Assembly (NCBI GenBank): GCA_030840645.1
Contig: JAVEEC010000042.1
Location: 62,001-126,000, forward strand
Direction of reading: 5' to 3'
Source of the DNA: Frankiaceae bacterium
GTDB lineage: Bacteria > Actinomycetota > Actinomycetes > BP-191
DNA length: 64,000 nt
Part shown: positions 44,956 to 53,445 of the stretch, piece by piece
Position numbering within the stretch: the stretch's first letter is position 1
Layout: each line of letters opens with the position of its first letter
Notes under the pieces: generated by a model
Databases searched by the model: none
What the model was told of the DNA's origin: nothing
What the model saw: the letters and a program-made list of their open reading frames with translations, nothing else
Made by a program: the position numbers and the translations under genes

Positions 44956-46118
44956 GGCGCGATCCCGAGGCCGAGGACGAGCAGCGCCGCGTCGACGGGG
45001 ACGCGCGGGTCGAGCCCGGTCAGGTCGCGAACCCGGCCGAGCCGGTACGCGACGGTGTTCGCGTGCACCACCTCGCGCCGCGCGGTCTCGGGGACCGACC
45101 CGGTGGCGAGGTACGCGCGCAGCGTCGAGACGATCGCGCCGCCCGGGTCGCGCGCGGCGAGCACGTCGCCGACACGGCGGCGCAGGGCGGCGGCGACCCG
45201 CTCGTTGCCGAGCAGCAACTGCTCCACCAGCAGGTCGTCGGGGCCGTACGCACCGGCCGTCCTGCCCTCTGCCACAGCGGCTTCGAGCAGCGCCTCGACC
45301 TGGCCCACCTCGTGCAGCAGCGCGGCGCCGGGTGCGGCCGGGCGGCCCCACGCGACCAGCGCCTCGTGCGACGCGAGCGGTGTCACGTCGGCAACCCCCT
45401 CGGGCACGAGCAGCAGCACGCGGTCGCCGCGGTGCCCGCCGAGGGTCCTGGCGGGGGCGGTCGCGATCAGCGCGTCGATCCGGCTCGCGACGCCGGCGCC
45501 CGACACGAGCACCGGGACGTACGAGCCCGCGAGGATGGTCGAGAACCGCAGGGAGACAGCGGCGACCTCGCCCGGGTCGGTCGCGGTGAGCAGCGCCTCG
45601 ACCAGTTCGCGGCGGCGCGCGTCGAGCGAGCGGAGGCGTTCGGCAGAGGCGCTCATGTACGCCTTGGCGACGGCCGACGACGCGAGGTCGATGTAGTCCA
45701 TCCACTGCGCGGCGAGCCCGGCGAGCAGGTGCTCCTCGCCGGGGCGGATCGCGTCGCTCACGGCGTTCCAGGTCACGCGGCCGGCGATCCGGTACGCGTG
45801 CAGCATCGACTCCAGCGGCACGCCCATCTCGAGGCGCGCGCGACCGGACTCCTCGAACGACTTCACCACGCGCGCGCCGACCGGCGCGCCGGTGACGACC
45901 GCGTCGAAGAACGACGTGACGACGCGGCGGGTGACCGGCAGCACGTCCTCGGTCATCTGCGCGGGCGACATCGACTCGTACTCGGGGATCTCGTCGCGCA
46001 GCGCGACGCCGATCGTCGCGACGAGCGCGTCGAGGTCGGCGAGGACGCGCGACGCGATCGCGCGGACGGTGGCGTTCGACGCGCGCCCGGCGAGCGGGCG
46101 GACGTTGCTCTCGGTCAC
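44952..46118 (-). CDS. PucR/CdaR-family transcriptional regulator
   Basis: 388 residues. The C-terminal HTH is LRAYLATGSVPETARREVVHANTVAYRLGRVRDLTG, the PucR/CdaR HTH_30 type, preceded by a GGDEF-like sensor fold (ALLHEVGQVEALLEAAVAEG). The N-terminal ~180 residues are helical (DEIPEYESMSPAQMTEDVLP, the RsbRD/PucR N-terminal kind). It probably activates the operon it sits in when the substrate is present. The GTG start at 46118 overlaps livF, and the stop overlaps the ligase. Confidence 0.88.
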   Translation of the reverse strand: MTESNVRPLAGRASNATVRAIASRVLADLDALVATIGVALRDEIPEYESMSPAQMTEDVLPVTRRVVTSFFDAVVTGAPVGARVVKSFEESGRARLEMGVPLESMLHAYRIAGRVTWNAVSDAIRPGEEHLLAGLAAQWMDYIDLASSAVAKAYMSASAERLRSLDARRRELVEALLTATDPGEVAAVSLRFSTILAGSYVPVLVSGAGVASRIDALIATAPARTLGGHRGDRVLLLVPEGVADVTPLASHEALVAWGRPAAPGAALLHEVGQVEALLEAAVAEGRTAGAYGPDDLLVEQLLLGNERVAAALRRRVGDVLAARDPGGAIVSTLRAYLATGSVPETARREVVHANTVAYRLGRVRDLTGLDPRVPVDAALLVLGLGIAP

Positions 46119-46933
46119 TTGGCCACCGCCTTGCGCGGCGCGCGTTTCCGCGGCGCCGCCTTCTTCGCCGGCTTGCGCGCCTCGATGGTCGACGTGACGC
46201 CCGCGCCGAGCAAGCGGCCGACGCCGAGGTAGGACGCCACCGCCGCCTGGTCGAGGTCCGCGACCGCGCCGGAGTGCACGATCCGGCCGACCTGGAGGAT
46301 GTGCGCGGTCGTCGCGAGCTGGAGGCCGAACGCGACGTTCTGCTCGACCAGCACCATCGTCACGCCGCTCGCCGCGACCTCGCGCAGCGTCGCGAACAGC
46401 TCCCGCACGACGAGCGGCGCGAGCCCCGCCGACGGCTCGTCCACGAGCATCAGCAACGGTTCCGCCATCAGCGCCCGCGCGACCGCGAGCGACGCCTGCT
46501 GGCCGCCGGACATCGTCCCTGCGACCTGCGTACGGCGTTCGCGCAGCAGCGGGAAGCGGTCGTAGACGCCGTCGAGGACGGCCTGGTAACGCCGGGAGTC
46601 CCTGCGGCGCAGCGTGTACGCGCCGAGCCGGAGGTTCTGCTCGACGGTGAGCGCGGCGAACACCTGGCGGCCCTGCGGGACGTGCGCCATGCCCTTCGCG
46701 ACGCGTTCCTCGGCGGACATCCGCGTGATGTCCACACCGTCGAACGTGATGCGTCCGGACCGCACCGGAACGACGCCCGCGAGCACCTTCATCGAGACGC
46801 TCTTGCCCGCGCCGTTCAGGCCGAAGATGCCGGCGATCTCGCCCCTGTTCACCTCGTACGAGAGGCCGTGCAGGACGGTCGTCGCGCCGAAGCCGGCGAC
46901 GAGCTCCTCCACGCCGAGCAGCGGGTGACTCAT
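46115..46933 (-). CDS. livF: Branched-chain amino acid-type ABC transporter ATPase LivF
   Basis: 272-residue ATPase of a Liv-type importer. Walker A GLNGAGKS is at 38-45, signature MSGGQQASLAVARAL, Walker B LLMLVDEPSAGLAP and switch VLVEQNV. The C-terminus carries a Lys/Arg-rich tail (RKPAKKAAPRKRAPRKAVAK) that is not part of the ATPase fold and is unusual for LivF. The ATG at 46933 overlaps the livMG stop (ATGA). Confidence 0.92.
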   Translation of the reverse strand: MSHPLLGVEELVAGFGATTVLHGLSYEVNRGEIAGIFGLNGAGKSVSMKVLAGVVPVRSGRITFDGVDITRMSAEERVAKGMAHVPQGRQVFAALTVEQNLRLGAYTLRRRDSRRYQAVLDGVYDRFPLLRERRTQVAGTMSGGQQASLAVARALMAEPLLMLVDEPSAGLAPLVVRELFATLREVAASGVTMVLVEQNVAFGLQLATTAHILQVGRIVHSGAVADLDQAAVASYLGVGRLLGAGVTSTIEARKPAKKAAPRKRAPRKAVAK

Positions 46934-48774
46934 ACCAGCACCGCCTCGCCGAGGTAGGCGCCGACGACCTCGGGCAGCGCGGCGACCTCGCGCGCCGGGC
47001 CGCTCGCGATGACGCGACCGGCGTCGAGGACGTACAGGTCGTCGCAGAGGTCGAGGACGAGCGGGATGTTGTGCTCGATGACGAGCACCGTCCGGCCGAG
47101 CTGGTCGCGGATGTCGGCGAGGCGGACCGCGAGGTTCTCGGCCGCACCCGGCGACATGCCCGCCGACGGCTCGTCCAGCATCACCAGCTCGGGTGCCGTG
47201 ACGAGGACGCAGCCGAGCTCGACGATGCGCTGCTGGCCGTGCGACAGGTACTTGACCGCCGTGTCCGCGTACCGCTCGAAGCCCAGCGCCGCAACGGCTT
47301 CCGCCGCCCGCGCGCGCAACTCGCGTTCCATCTTCGGTGTGCGTCCGGTCCAGACCAGCGCCTCGGGTGCGGTGTACCCCGCGACGGTGTGCTGGGCGAG
47401 CAGCAGGTTCTCCGTGACCGACAGGTCCTTGGCCAGGCCGATGAGCTGGAACGTCCGCCCTACGCCCGCCGCCGCGCGGACGTGCGGCGCGGACCGCGTG
47501 ACGTCGCGGCCCAGCAGCTCGACCCGGCCGGAGTCGGTCCTCACGAGTCCGGAGACGGCGTTGAACAACGTCGTCTTGCCTGCGCCGTTCGGACCGATCA
47601 GGCCGACGATCCGGCCGCGGTGCACCTCGAGCGACGCCTTGTCGACGGCCTGCAACCCGCCGAACGACACCGACACCTCGGTGACCCGCAGCAGCGGCTG
47701 ACCGGGCGCCTCGCGGGGTCGGTCGGCGAGCCCGGTCGGGCGCGGCATGTCGGGCAGCGTCGGCAGTCCTGGCTCGGGCTCGCCGGACTTCGCGCGCTGC
47801 TTGACCAGCTTCTTCTCGCGGGCGTCCGCGACCGCCTCGGGGAAGCCGCCCGGGTGTCGCGCGACAGCGAACATCAGCAGCACGCCACCGGCGATCAGGT
47901 CCCAGCCCTTCAACGCCGTCAGCAGCCGCGGCATCGCCGCGAACAGCAGCGCCGCCGTGACGACGCCGCCCCGGCTGCCGAGCCCGCCGACGACCACGAT
48001 GATGACGAGCAGCAGCGACCAGCGGAGCTCGAACTGCTCGGAGTTCGCGAAGTTGAACAGCGAGCCGTACATCGCGCCGGCCACTCCCGCGAACGCGCCC
48101 GAGAGGACGAACGCGAGCAGCTTGTAGCGCGCGACGTCGATGCCGTACGCCTGCGCCATCGGCTCGTCCGCGCGGATCGCCTGGAACGCCCGGCCCAAGC
48201 GGGTGCGGGTGACGTTGCGGTCGATCAGCCAAAGTCCGGCGAGCAGCAGCAGGACCACGGCGAGGTAGTCGGCGTTGCGGAGCAGCTCGAAGTCGCCGAA
48301 CCACGGCCGGGGCACCGGCAGCGCCGAGCCGCCACCGGTCAGCGAGCGGATGCGGAACGCCCACTCGAACATCGCGTACGAGAAGCCGAGCGTCGCGATC
48401 GCGAGGTACAGGCCGCGCAGCCGCAACGCCGGCAACCCGATGAGGAACGCCACCGCCGCGCCCGCCAGCGCGGCCAGCGGCACGGCCACCATGAACGGCA
48501 GGCCGAGCTTCGTCGGACCCGCGAGCAGGCCGGTCGTGAACGACCCGACGCCGACGAGCGCGTACTGCCCGAGCGAGATCTGGCCCGCGTACCCCATGAG
48601 CAGGTTGAGCGAGAGCGCGGCGGCGGCGACGCAGACGCCGTAGCCGATGATCAGGGCGTTCGACTCGTCGAGCAGCCCGGGCGTCGCGCGGCCGAGGACC
48701 GGCGGCACGACGGCGAACGCCAGGAGCACCAGCGCGATGCGCACCGGCGAGGGGATGCGATGCAGGTACGTCAT
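46930..48774 (-). CDS. Fused LivM permease-LivG ATPase
   Basis: 614 residues in one frame. The first ~310 are a LivM-type permease with about nine helices (SLNLLMGYAGQISLGQYALV; LRGLYLAIATLGF). A ~45-residue Pro/Lys linker follows, then a LivG ATPase: Walker A GPNGAGKT at 394-401, signature LSHGQQR and Walker B LVMLDEPSAG. The fusion fixes permease:ATPase stoichiometry; the second permease (LivH) and ATPase (LivF) are separate genes. The ATG at 48774 overlaps the livH stop. Such LivM-LivG fusions are known in actinobacteria. Confidence 0.92.
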   Translation of the reverse strand: MTYLHRIPSPVRIALVLLAFAVVPPVLGRATPGLLDESNALIIGYGVCVAAAALSLNLLMGYAGQISLGQYALVGVGSFTTGLLAGPTKLGLPFMVAVPLAALAGAAVAFLIGLPALRLRGLYLAIATLGFSYAMFEWAFRIRSLTGGGSALPVPRPWFGDFELLRNADYLAVVLLLLAGLWLIDRNVTRTRLGRAFQAIRADEPMAQAYGIDVARYKLLAFVLSGAFAGVAGAMYGSLFNFANSEQFELRWSLLLVIIVVVGGLGSRGGVVTAALLFAAMPRLLTALKGWDLIAGGVLLMFAVARHPGGFPEAVADAREKKLVKQRAKSGEPEPGLPTLPDMPRPTGLADRPREAPGQPLLRVTEVSVSFGGLQAVDKASLEVHRGRIVGLIGPNGAGKTTLFNAVSGLVRTDSGRVELLGRDVTRSAPHVRAAAGVGRTFQLIGLAKDLSVTENLLLAQHTVAGYTAPEALVWTGRTPKMERELRARAAEAVAALGFERYADTAVKYLSHGQQRIVELGCVLVTAPELVMLDEPSAGMSPGAAENLAVRLADIRDQLGRTVLVIEHNIPLVLDLCDDLYVLDAGRVIASGPAREVAALPEVVGAYLGEAVLV

Positions 48775-49640
48775 GCCGGTGCCTTCCCGAGCAGGCCGCG
48801 CGGCCGGACGAGCAGCACCAGCAGGATCAGCGCGAACATCGCCAGCGTCGAGAGGCCCGAGACGGTCGACGTCAGCGTCTTCTGGTTCACGTACGCCTCG
48901 ATGACGCCGACGACGATGCCGCCCGCGAAAGCGCCTGGGAGGCTCGATAACCCGCCGACCAACGCCGCCACGAGCCCCGCGACGAAGAGCCGGCCCGCGT
49001 AGTCGGGCGAGAACGTTCGGATCGTCGGCTCCAGCAGCAGCGCCGCGACCGCGGCGAGCGCGGCCCCCGCGCCCCAGGTGAACGACGTCACCCGCGACAG
49101 CCGCACGCCGACGAGCCGTACGGCGGTCGGGTCGTCCGCGGCGGCGAGGACGCCGAGGCCGAAGTCGGTGGACCGCAGCAGCCAGGCCAGCGCCACTCCG
49201 GTCCCCGCGAGGACGGCGAGTGAGATCATCTGCGTCGGCGTGACGTAGACGACACCGACCTTCACCCCGTCCCCGGCGACCGGCCCGCGCAGCGACCGCA
49301 GCGTGATGCCCCAGACCTTCAGCTCGACGGCGGCGAGCACCGACGCGAGCCCGATGGTCGCGACCGCGACGGAGACGCGGCTCGCCGCCACCATCCGGCG
49401 TACGACGAGGAACTCGAACGCCATCCCGATCAGCGTCGCGCCGCCGACCGCCGCGACCGCACCGACCCACCACGGCAGGCCGTGCTCGGTCGTGAGGAAC
49501 CACGCGAGGTAGAGCGAGAACGTGCCGATCTCGCCCTGCGCGAAGTTGATGACCTTGGTGCCCCGGTAGATCAACACGATGCCGACGGCGATCAGGCCGT
49601 ACATGGCACCGGAGACGATGCCGAGCGTCAGGACGGTCAT
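48771..49640 (-). CDS. livH: ABC transporter permease LivH
   Basis: 289-residue inner-membrane permease with about eight helices and the family start GIVSGAMYGLIAVGIVLIYRGTKVINFAQGE. The conserved loop GGLSSLPGAFAGGIVVGVIE, which contacts the ATPase, is present. ATG at 49640, one base before the substrate-binding-protein stop; its own stop overlaps livMG. Confidence 0.94.
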   Translation of the reverse strand: MTVLTLGIVSGAMYGLIAVGIVLIYRGTKVINFAQGEIGTFSLYLAWFLTTEHGLPWWVGAVAAVGGATLIGMAFEFLVVRRMVAASRVSVAVATIGLASVLAAVELKVWGITLRSLRGPVAGDGVKVGVVYVTPTQMISLAVLAGTGVALAWLLRSTDFGLGVLAAADDPTAVRLVGVRLSRVTSFTWGAGAALAAVAALLLEPTIRTFSPDYAGRLFVAGLVAALVGGLSSLPGAFAGGIVVGVIEAYVNQKTLTSTVSGLSTLAMFALILLVLLVRPRGLLGKAPA

Positions 49641-49641
49641 G

Positions 49642-51099
49642 TCAGAAGTGCTCGACGCAGCGGCTGACCGGCTTCCAGCCGAGCTTGCCGCTCGGTCCCG
49701 TGTAGGTGTGGAACACGTTGACGGCCTGGCTGCCGAGGTGGCCGCCGTAGCGCGGGAAGTCGGCGGGGCAGTTCGGCGAGACGGTGCCCTTGTACTTCGT
49801 CATCAGCGTGGCGAAGTGGTTGCGGGTGCAGGCGGGGCCACAGAGCCGCAGCACGTCGGCGGTCGCCTTCTGCGCCACCCAGTTGAGGAACAGCAGGTCG
49901 CCGCCGAGGCTGGAGAGATCGGTGCTCGGCCGCCACTTCGCGTACTGCCGCTCGAACTCCTTGATGTCGGCCGCGTAGCTCGCGAACGGCCCGCTGTAGT
50001 CGTGGTAGCTGTACGCCGGCCAGGACGCGATGCCCCAGATGTCGGTGGTCTTGTCGGCAAGCGACTGCGTCGTGAGGTTGAACGGGAACACCATCCAGCT
50101 CGGGTGGTAGCCGGGCGGCGTCTGGTTGATCATCTCGGTCGCGGCGAGGGCGTTCTCCCACGCGAAGACGACCTGGATGCCCTTCTGCTGCATGTCGATC
50201 AGCTGCTGGCTGTAGTTCGCCTGGTTCTTGGGGGTGCCGTACGACGCGACGACGTTGAGGCCGTACGCCTTCGCGGCCTTGAGGAAAGCGTCGGACCCCG
50301 GCTTCCAGTAGTCGCTCGCGCGGTAGATCATGCCGATCTTCTTGCCGGCGAACTCCTTGCGCGCCAGCTCCGCGAACATCGAGCCGAGCTTCTCGACGGT
50401 CGGGATCGGCGTGAAGCTGTACTGCTTCCCGGCCAGCCCCTTCTCGGTCGCGTCGTGGTGGATGTAGAGCTCCTTGTGCGACTCCGCCCAGTCCCTGACG
50501 CCGGGGATCTGGTCGAAGCCGATGCCGCCGAGGATGGCGAACGGCGACTCCTTGGACACGCAGTCGGTCGCGGCCTGGATCGCCTGGGCGGGGTCGTAGC
50601 CGTCGTCCTTGTAGACCATCGAGACCTTGCGGCCGTTGATGCCGCCCTTGTCGTTCAGGTCGGTCCAGAAGACGTTGAAGTCCTCGGGCTTGGTCTGGAA
50701 CGCGTCGGCGTAGGTGAGCGCCGCGTGGGCGCAGAGCCTGATCTCGTCCCCGCTGATGCCGCGGGTGTTCAGGGCGCCGCTGAACAGGTTCAGGTCGCCG
50801 GCCACGTCGTGCGGGGTGACCGCGGGCCGGTTGGTGACGACCGGGCCGTACGTGCTGCCGGGGGTGCCGGGCTTGCTCGCGCCGGGCTTGCCCTTCGCGC
50901 CGGGCTTCGCGGCCGCCGCGCTCGCGGTGGCGCGCGCCGCCGCCGCGCTCGCGGATGCCGAGGCGGACGAGCCGGGGGCGAGGCTCCCCTGGGCCAGCGT
51001 GTCCGGGCCCGTGGCCCCCTTGAGCTGCGCCCCGCTGCACGCCGTCGTGGCGAACGCGAGGAGGAGCGCACCTGCTCTGCGCCGGGCGTACCGGGTCAT
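49642..51099 (-). CDS. Liv-type substrate-binding lipoprotein
   Basis: 485 residues from ATG at 51099 with AAGGGG upstream. The N-terminal signal ends near FATTAC (C21 as a probable, slightly weak lipobox), followed by a ~60-residue flexible Ala/Ser/Pro/Lys tether before a periplasmic-binding-protein type 1 fold (GDEIRLCAHAALTYADAF; VWTDLNDKGGINGRKVSMVYKDDGYDPAQAIQA). Five or more Cys in the mature part probably form disulfides. It lies first in the operon and is the specificity component. The ligand is unknown; the operon suggests a carboxylic acid. Confidence 0.9.
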   Translation of the reverse strand: MTRYARRRAGALLLAFATTACSGAQLKGATGPDTLAQGSLAPGSSASASASAAAARATASAAAAKPGAKGKPGASKPGTPGSTYGPVVTNRPAVTPHDVAGDLNLFSGALNTRGISGDEIRLCAHAALTYADAFQTKPEDFNVFWTDLNDKGGINGRKVSMVYKDDGYDPAQAIQAATDCVSKESPFAILGGIGFDQIPGVRDWAESHKELYIHHDATEKGLAGKQYSFTPIPTVEKLGSMFAELARKEFAGKKIGMIYRASDYWKPGSDAFLKAAKAYGLNVVASYGTPKNQANYSQQLIDMQQKGIQVVFAWENALAATEMINQTPPGYHPSWMVFPFNLTTQSLADKTTDIWGIASWPAYSYHDYSGPFASYAADIKEFERQYAKWRPSTDLSSLGGDLLFLNWVAQKATADVLRLCGPACTRNHFATLMTKYKGTVSPNCPADFPRYGGHLGSQAVNVFHTYTGPSGKLGWKPVSRCVEHF

Positions 51100-51148
51100 G
51101 TGTACCCCTTGTCGATCTCCCTGCCCGGGTCGTCGTCGGCCCGGGTGT

Positions 51149-51229
51149 CGTTGTGAGTTTCGACAGTCGGGTGGCGGACGCCTACCCCGTTCGCACGGAA
51201 ATCGGGCGGGCGGCGTTGTGGAAACGACA
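51149..51229. repeat. Direct repeats in the promoter region of the transporter operon
   Basis: CGTTGTG-N5-CGACA (51149-51165) and CGTTGTG-N4-CGACAA (51214-51229) lie 65 bases apart in the 169-base gap between the binding-protein gene and SpoIIM. The second copy also reads GTTGTGGAAACGACAAC, a near-palindrome. They are plausible operator half-sites for the operon's PucR regulator. Confidence 0.4.
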
Positions 51230-51268
51230 ACCTGGGTGGGTCTGCGACTCCTGCTCGAGCCCGCCCTA

Positions 51269-52276
51269 CTAGGTCGTGATCTCCCGGTCGCCACGGAGGT
51301 CGGCCAGCAGGTCGCCGGTCTCGCCGGCCCGCGCGGCGCGGCGGCCGAGGACGGTGACGTAGCCGAGGAACGCCAGCTCGATGGCGACGCCCCACGCGAC
51401 GCGCGCCCAGGTCGGCAGGCCGGACGGCGTGACGAACGCCTCCGTGAACCCGGCGACCGCGAACACCAGCACCAGGCCGAGCACGACCGCCACGCAGGCG
51501 CGCCCCTCCTCCGCGAGCGCGTCGGCGCGGCGGCGCGGCCCGGGGTCGATCACCGTCCAGCCGATCCGCATGCCGACGCCGGCGGCCACGAAGATCGCGG
51601 TCAGCTCGAGGAGGCCGTGCGGCAGGATCAGGCCGAAGAACAGCCCGAGCTTGTGGTGCGCGGCCATCAGCCCGGCCGCGACGCCGACGTTGGCGGCGTT
51701 CTGGAACAGCACCCAGACCGTCGGGAACGCCAGCAGGATGCCGACGGCGAACGCCAGGATGGCGACCCAGGCGTTGTTGAAGAAGACCCTCGCCCCGAAC
51801 GACGCCGCCGGCGCGCTGCTGTAGTAGTCCTCGAAGTCGTGCTCGACCAGCTGCCGGATCTCCGCCGGGGACGCGATCGACCGCTGGACCTCGGGGTGCG
51901 TGGCGATCCAGACGCCCATCGCCGTCGCGACGACGATCGTGAACACCGCCGCGCCGATCGCCCACCGCCGGCTCCGGTAGACCGCCGCAGGGAACGTCAC
52001 CGCGAAGAACCGCGCGACCTCCGGCCAGCCGCGGACCCGGCCGCCGGTGACGACACTGCGGGCGCGGATCGTCAGCGAGGAGAGCCGGTCCACGAGCGCC
52101 GGGTCGGGGGAGGACGTACGGACGACGCTGAGGTGCGTCGCGGTCCGCTGGTAGAGGTCGACCAGCTCGTCCAGCTCGTCGCCGCTGAGCCGCTTGGGGC
52201 GGCCGGCGCGCTTGACGAGGCGTTCGAGGCGGTACCAGGCGGGCGCGTGCGCGGCGACGAACGCGTCGATGTCCAC
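51269..52276 (-). CDS. Stage II sporulation protein M family membrane protein
   Basis: 335 residues. An N-terminal soluble helical part (FVAAHAPAWYRLERLVKRAG; LVDLYQRTATHLSVVR) precedes about six membrane helices, including FFNNAWVAILAFAVGILLAF and GLFFGLILPHGLLELTAIF. The SpoIIM core motif here is that of actinobacterial non-sporulation homologues such as Rv3694c. The GTG start at 52276 has GGGAGGAG upstream. It diverges from RDD and normally lies beside DUF58; here 9.8 kb separate them. Confidence 0.87.
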   Translation of the reverse strand: MDIDAFVAAHAPAWYRLERLVKRAGRPKRLSGDELDELVDLYQRTATHLSVVRTSSPDPALVDRLSSLTIRARSVVTGGRVRGWPEVARFFAVTFPAAVYRSRRWAIGAAVFTIVVATAMGVWIATHPEVQRSIASPAEIRQLVEHDFEDYYSSAPAASFGARVFFNNAWVAILAFAVGILLAFPTVWVLFQNAANVGVAAGLMAAHHKLGLFFGLILPHGLLELTAIFVAAGVGMRIGWTVIDPGPRRRADALAEEGRACVAVVLGLVLVFAVAGFTEAFVTPSGLPTWARVAWGVAIELAFLGYVTVLGRRAARAGETGDLLADLRGDREITT

Positions 52277-52299
52277 AGGTCTCCTCCCGTATCCACAGC

Positions 52300-52305
52300 A
52301 GGCTA
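52300..52305 (-). promoter_or_regulatory. -10 element for the SpoIIM gene
   Basis: TAGCCT on the minus strand (52305-52300), 24 bases before the GTG at 52276, within the 107-base divergent gap. The -35 is weak, as often with GGTAGCCTG-type actinobacterial promoters. Confidence 0.4.
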
Positions 52306-52383
52306 CCGTCACCGAATTTCGCCGGTGCGGGGTGGCAGACTCAGCCTCGTCGGCGTTCCGGTGCGGTCTTGAGGAGGTGAGCG

Positions 52384-53442
52384 GTGAGCAGCCAGCTGGT
52401 GACGGGCGAGGCGGTCGCGCTCGACCTGCGGCCCGCCCGCCTGCCGTCGCGGATGCTCGCGGCGCTGATCGACCTGGCGATCGAGTTCGTCGCGTTCGGC
52501 CTCGTGATGCAGCTGCTGACCATCGCGGTCGTCCTGTCGGACCCGGCGTTCGGGGCGGCGTTGACGATCCTCGTGCTCGTGGCGTTCTTCATCGGGTACC
52601 CGGTGGCGTTCGAGTCGCTCTGGCGCGGGCTCACGCCCGGCAAGGCGGCACTGGGCATCCGGGTCGTTCGTGACGACGGCGGGCCGATCCGGTTCCGGCA
52701 CGCGCTGACCCGCGCGATCTTCAACGTCGTCGAACGCCCCGGCATCACGCTCGGCGCCGGCGCCGTCATCGCGTCGTTGCTGAGCAGCAAGGGCAAGCGC
52801 ATCGGCGACCTGGTCGCGGGGACGTTCGTCGTGCGCGAACGCGTGCCCAGGCAGCAGATGCTGCCGGCGTTCATGCCGCCGCAGCTCGCGCACTGGGCCA
52901 CGTCGCTCGACCTGAGCCGCCTGCCCGACGACCTCGCGCTGGCCGCGCGGGGGTTCCTCGGCCGCGCGAGCCAGCTCCGCCCCGACGCGCGCGAGCGCCT
53001 CGGGTCCGAGCTCGCGGCCGCCGTCGCCGCCGCCGTCACGCCACCGCCCCCGCCGGGGACACCCGGGTGGGCGTACCTCTCCGCCGTCGTCGCCGAACGC
53101 CGCCGCCGCGACGAGGCCCGCATGCCGGCCGCGTACCGGCCCTCGGCCTGGCAGCCCGCCGCGCCCTCGCCGGGGTGGGGTCCGGCCCCGCCGGCGCCGA
53201 CCTGGGCCGCGTCCGCGCCACCGGTCGGGGCACCGCCCGGGGTCGGCCCGCCCCCGCGCGTCGGGCCACCACCCGCCGTTCCCGGGCCGCCGCGGATGCC
53301 GGCCGCGCCGTCGCCGCAGTGGGGCCCGCCACCGGTGCCACCGCCGATCCCGCCGTTGCCGCACCGTCCGTCAGGCGCGCCGGTGGCCGTCGAGCCGCCC
53401 GTCGAGCAGGTCACGGAGGGAGGCTTCGCGCTGCCCGGGTGA
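52384..53442 (+). CDS. RDD-family membrane protein with Pro-rich tail
   Basis: 352 residues. The RDD domain (residues ~20-155) has two to three helices with the RDD Arg at LPSRMLAALIDLAIEFVAF, LWRGLTPGKAALGIRVV and KGKRIGDLVAGTFVV. The last ~130 residues are a Pro/Ala/Gly-rich disordered tail with PGVGPPP-like repeats. The GTG start is at 52384 with GAGGAGG upstream. It is the partner of SpoIIM and counterpart of Rv3695. Its function is unknown; RDD proteins are sometimes ion transporters. Confidence 0.87.
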   Translation: MSSQLVTGEAVALDLRPARLPSRMLAALIDLAIEFVAFGLVMQLLTIAVVLSDPAFGAALTILVLVAFFIGYPVAFESLWRGLTPGKAALGIRVVRDDGGPIRFRHALTRAIFNVVERPGITLGAGAVIASLLSSKGKRIGDLVAGTFVVRERVPRQQMLPAFMPPQLAHWATSLDLSRLPDDLALAARGFLGRASQLRPDARERLGSELAAAVAAAVTPPPPPGTPGWAYLSAVVAERRRRDEARMPAAYRPSAWQPAAPSPGWGPAPPAPTWAASAPPVGAPPGVGPPPRVGPPPAVPGPPRMPAAPSPQWGPPPVPPPIPPLPHRPSGAPVAVEPPVEQVTEGGFALPG

Positions 53443-53445
53443 CGG

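Noticed and set aside
43399-45705. Very long minus-strand frame of 768 codons over the ligase
   Set aside because: Only the part from GTG 44955 is ligase-like. The upstream part is the PucR gene read out of frame.
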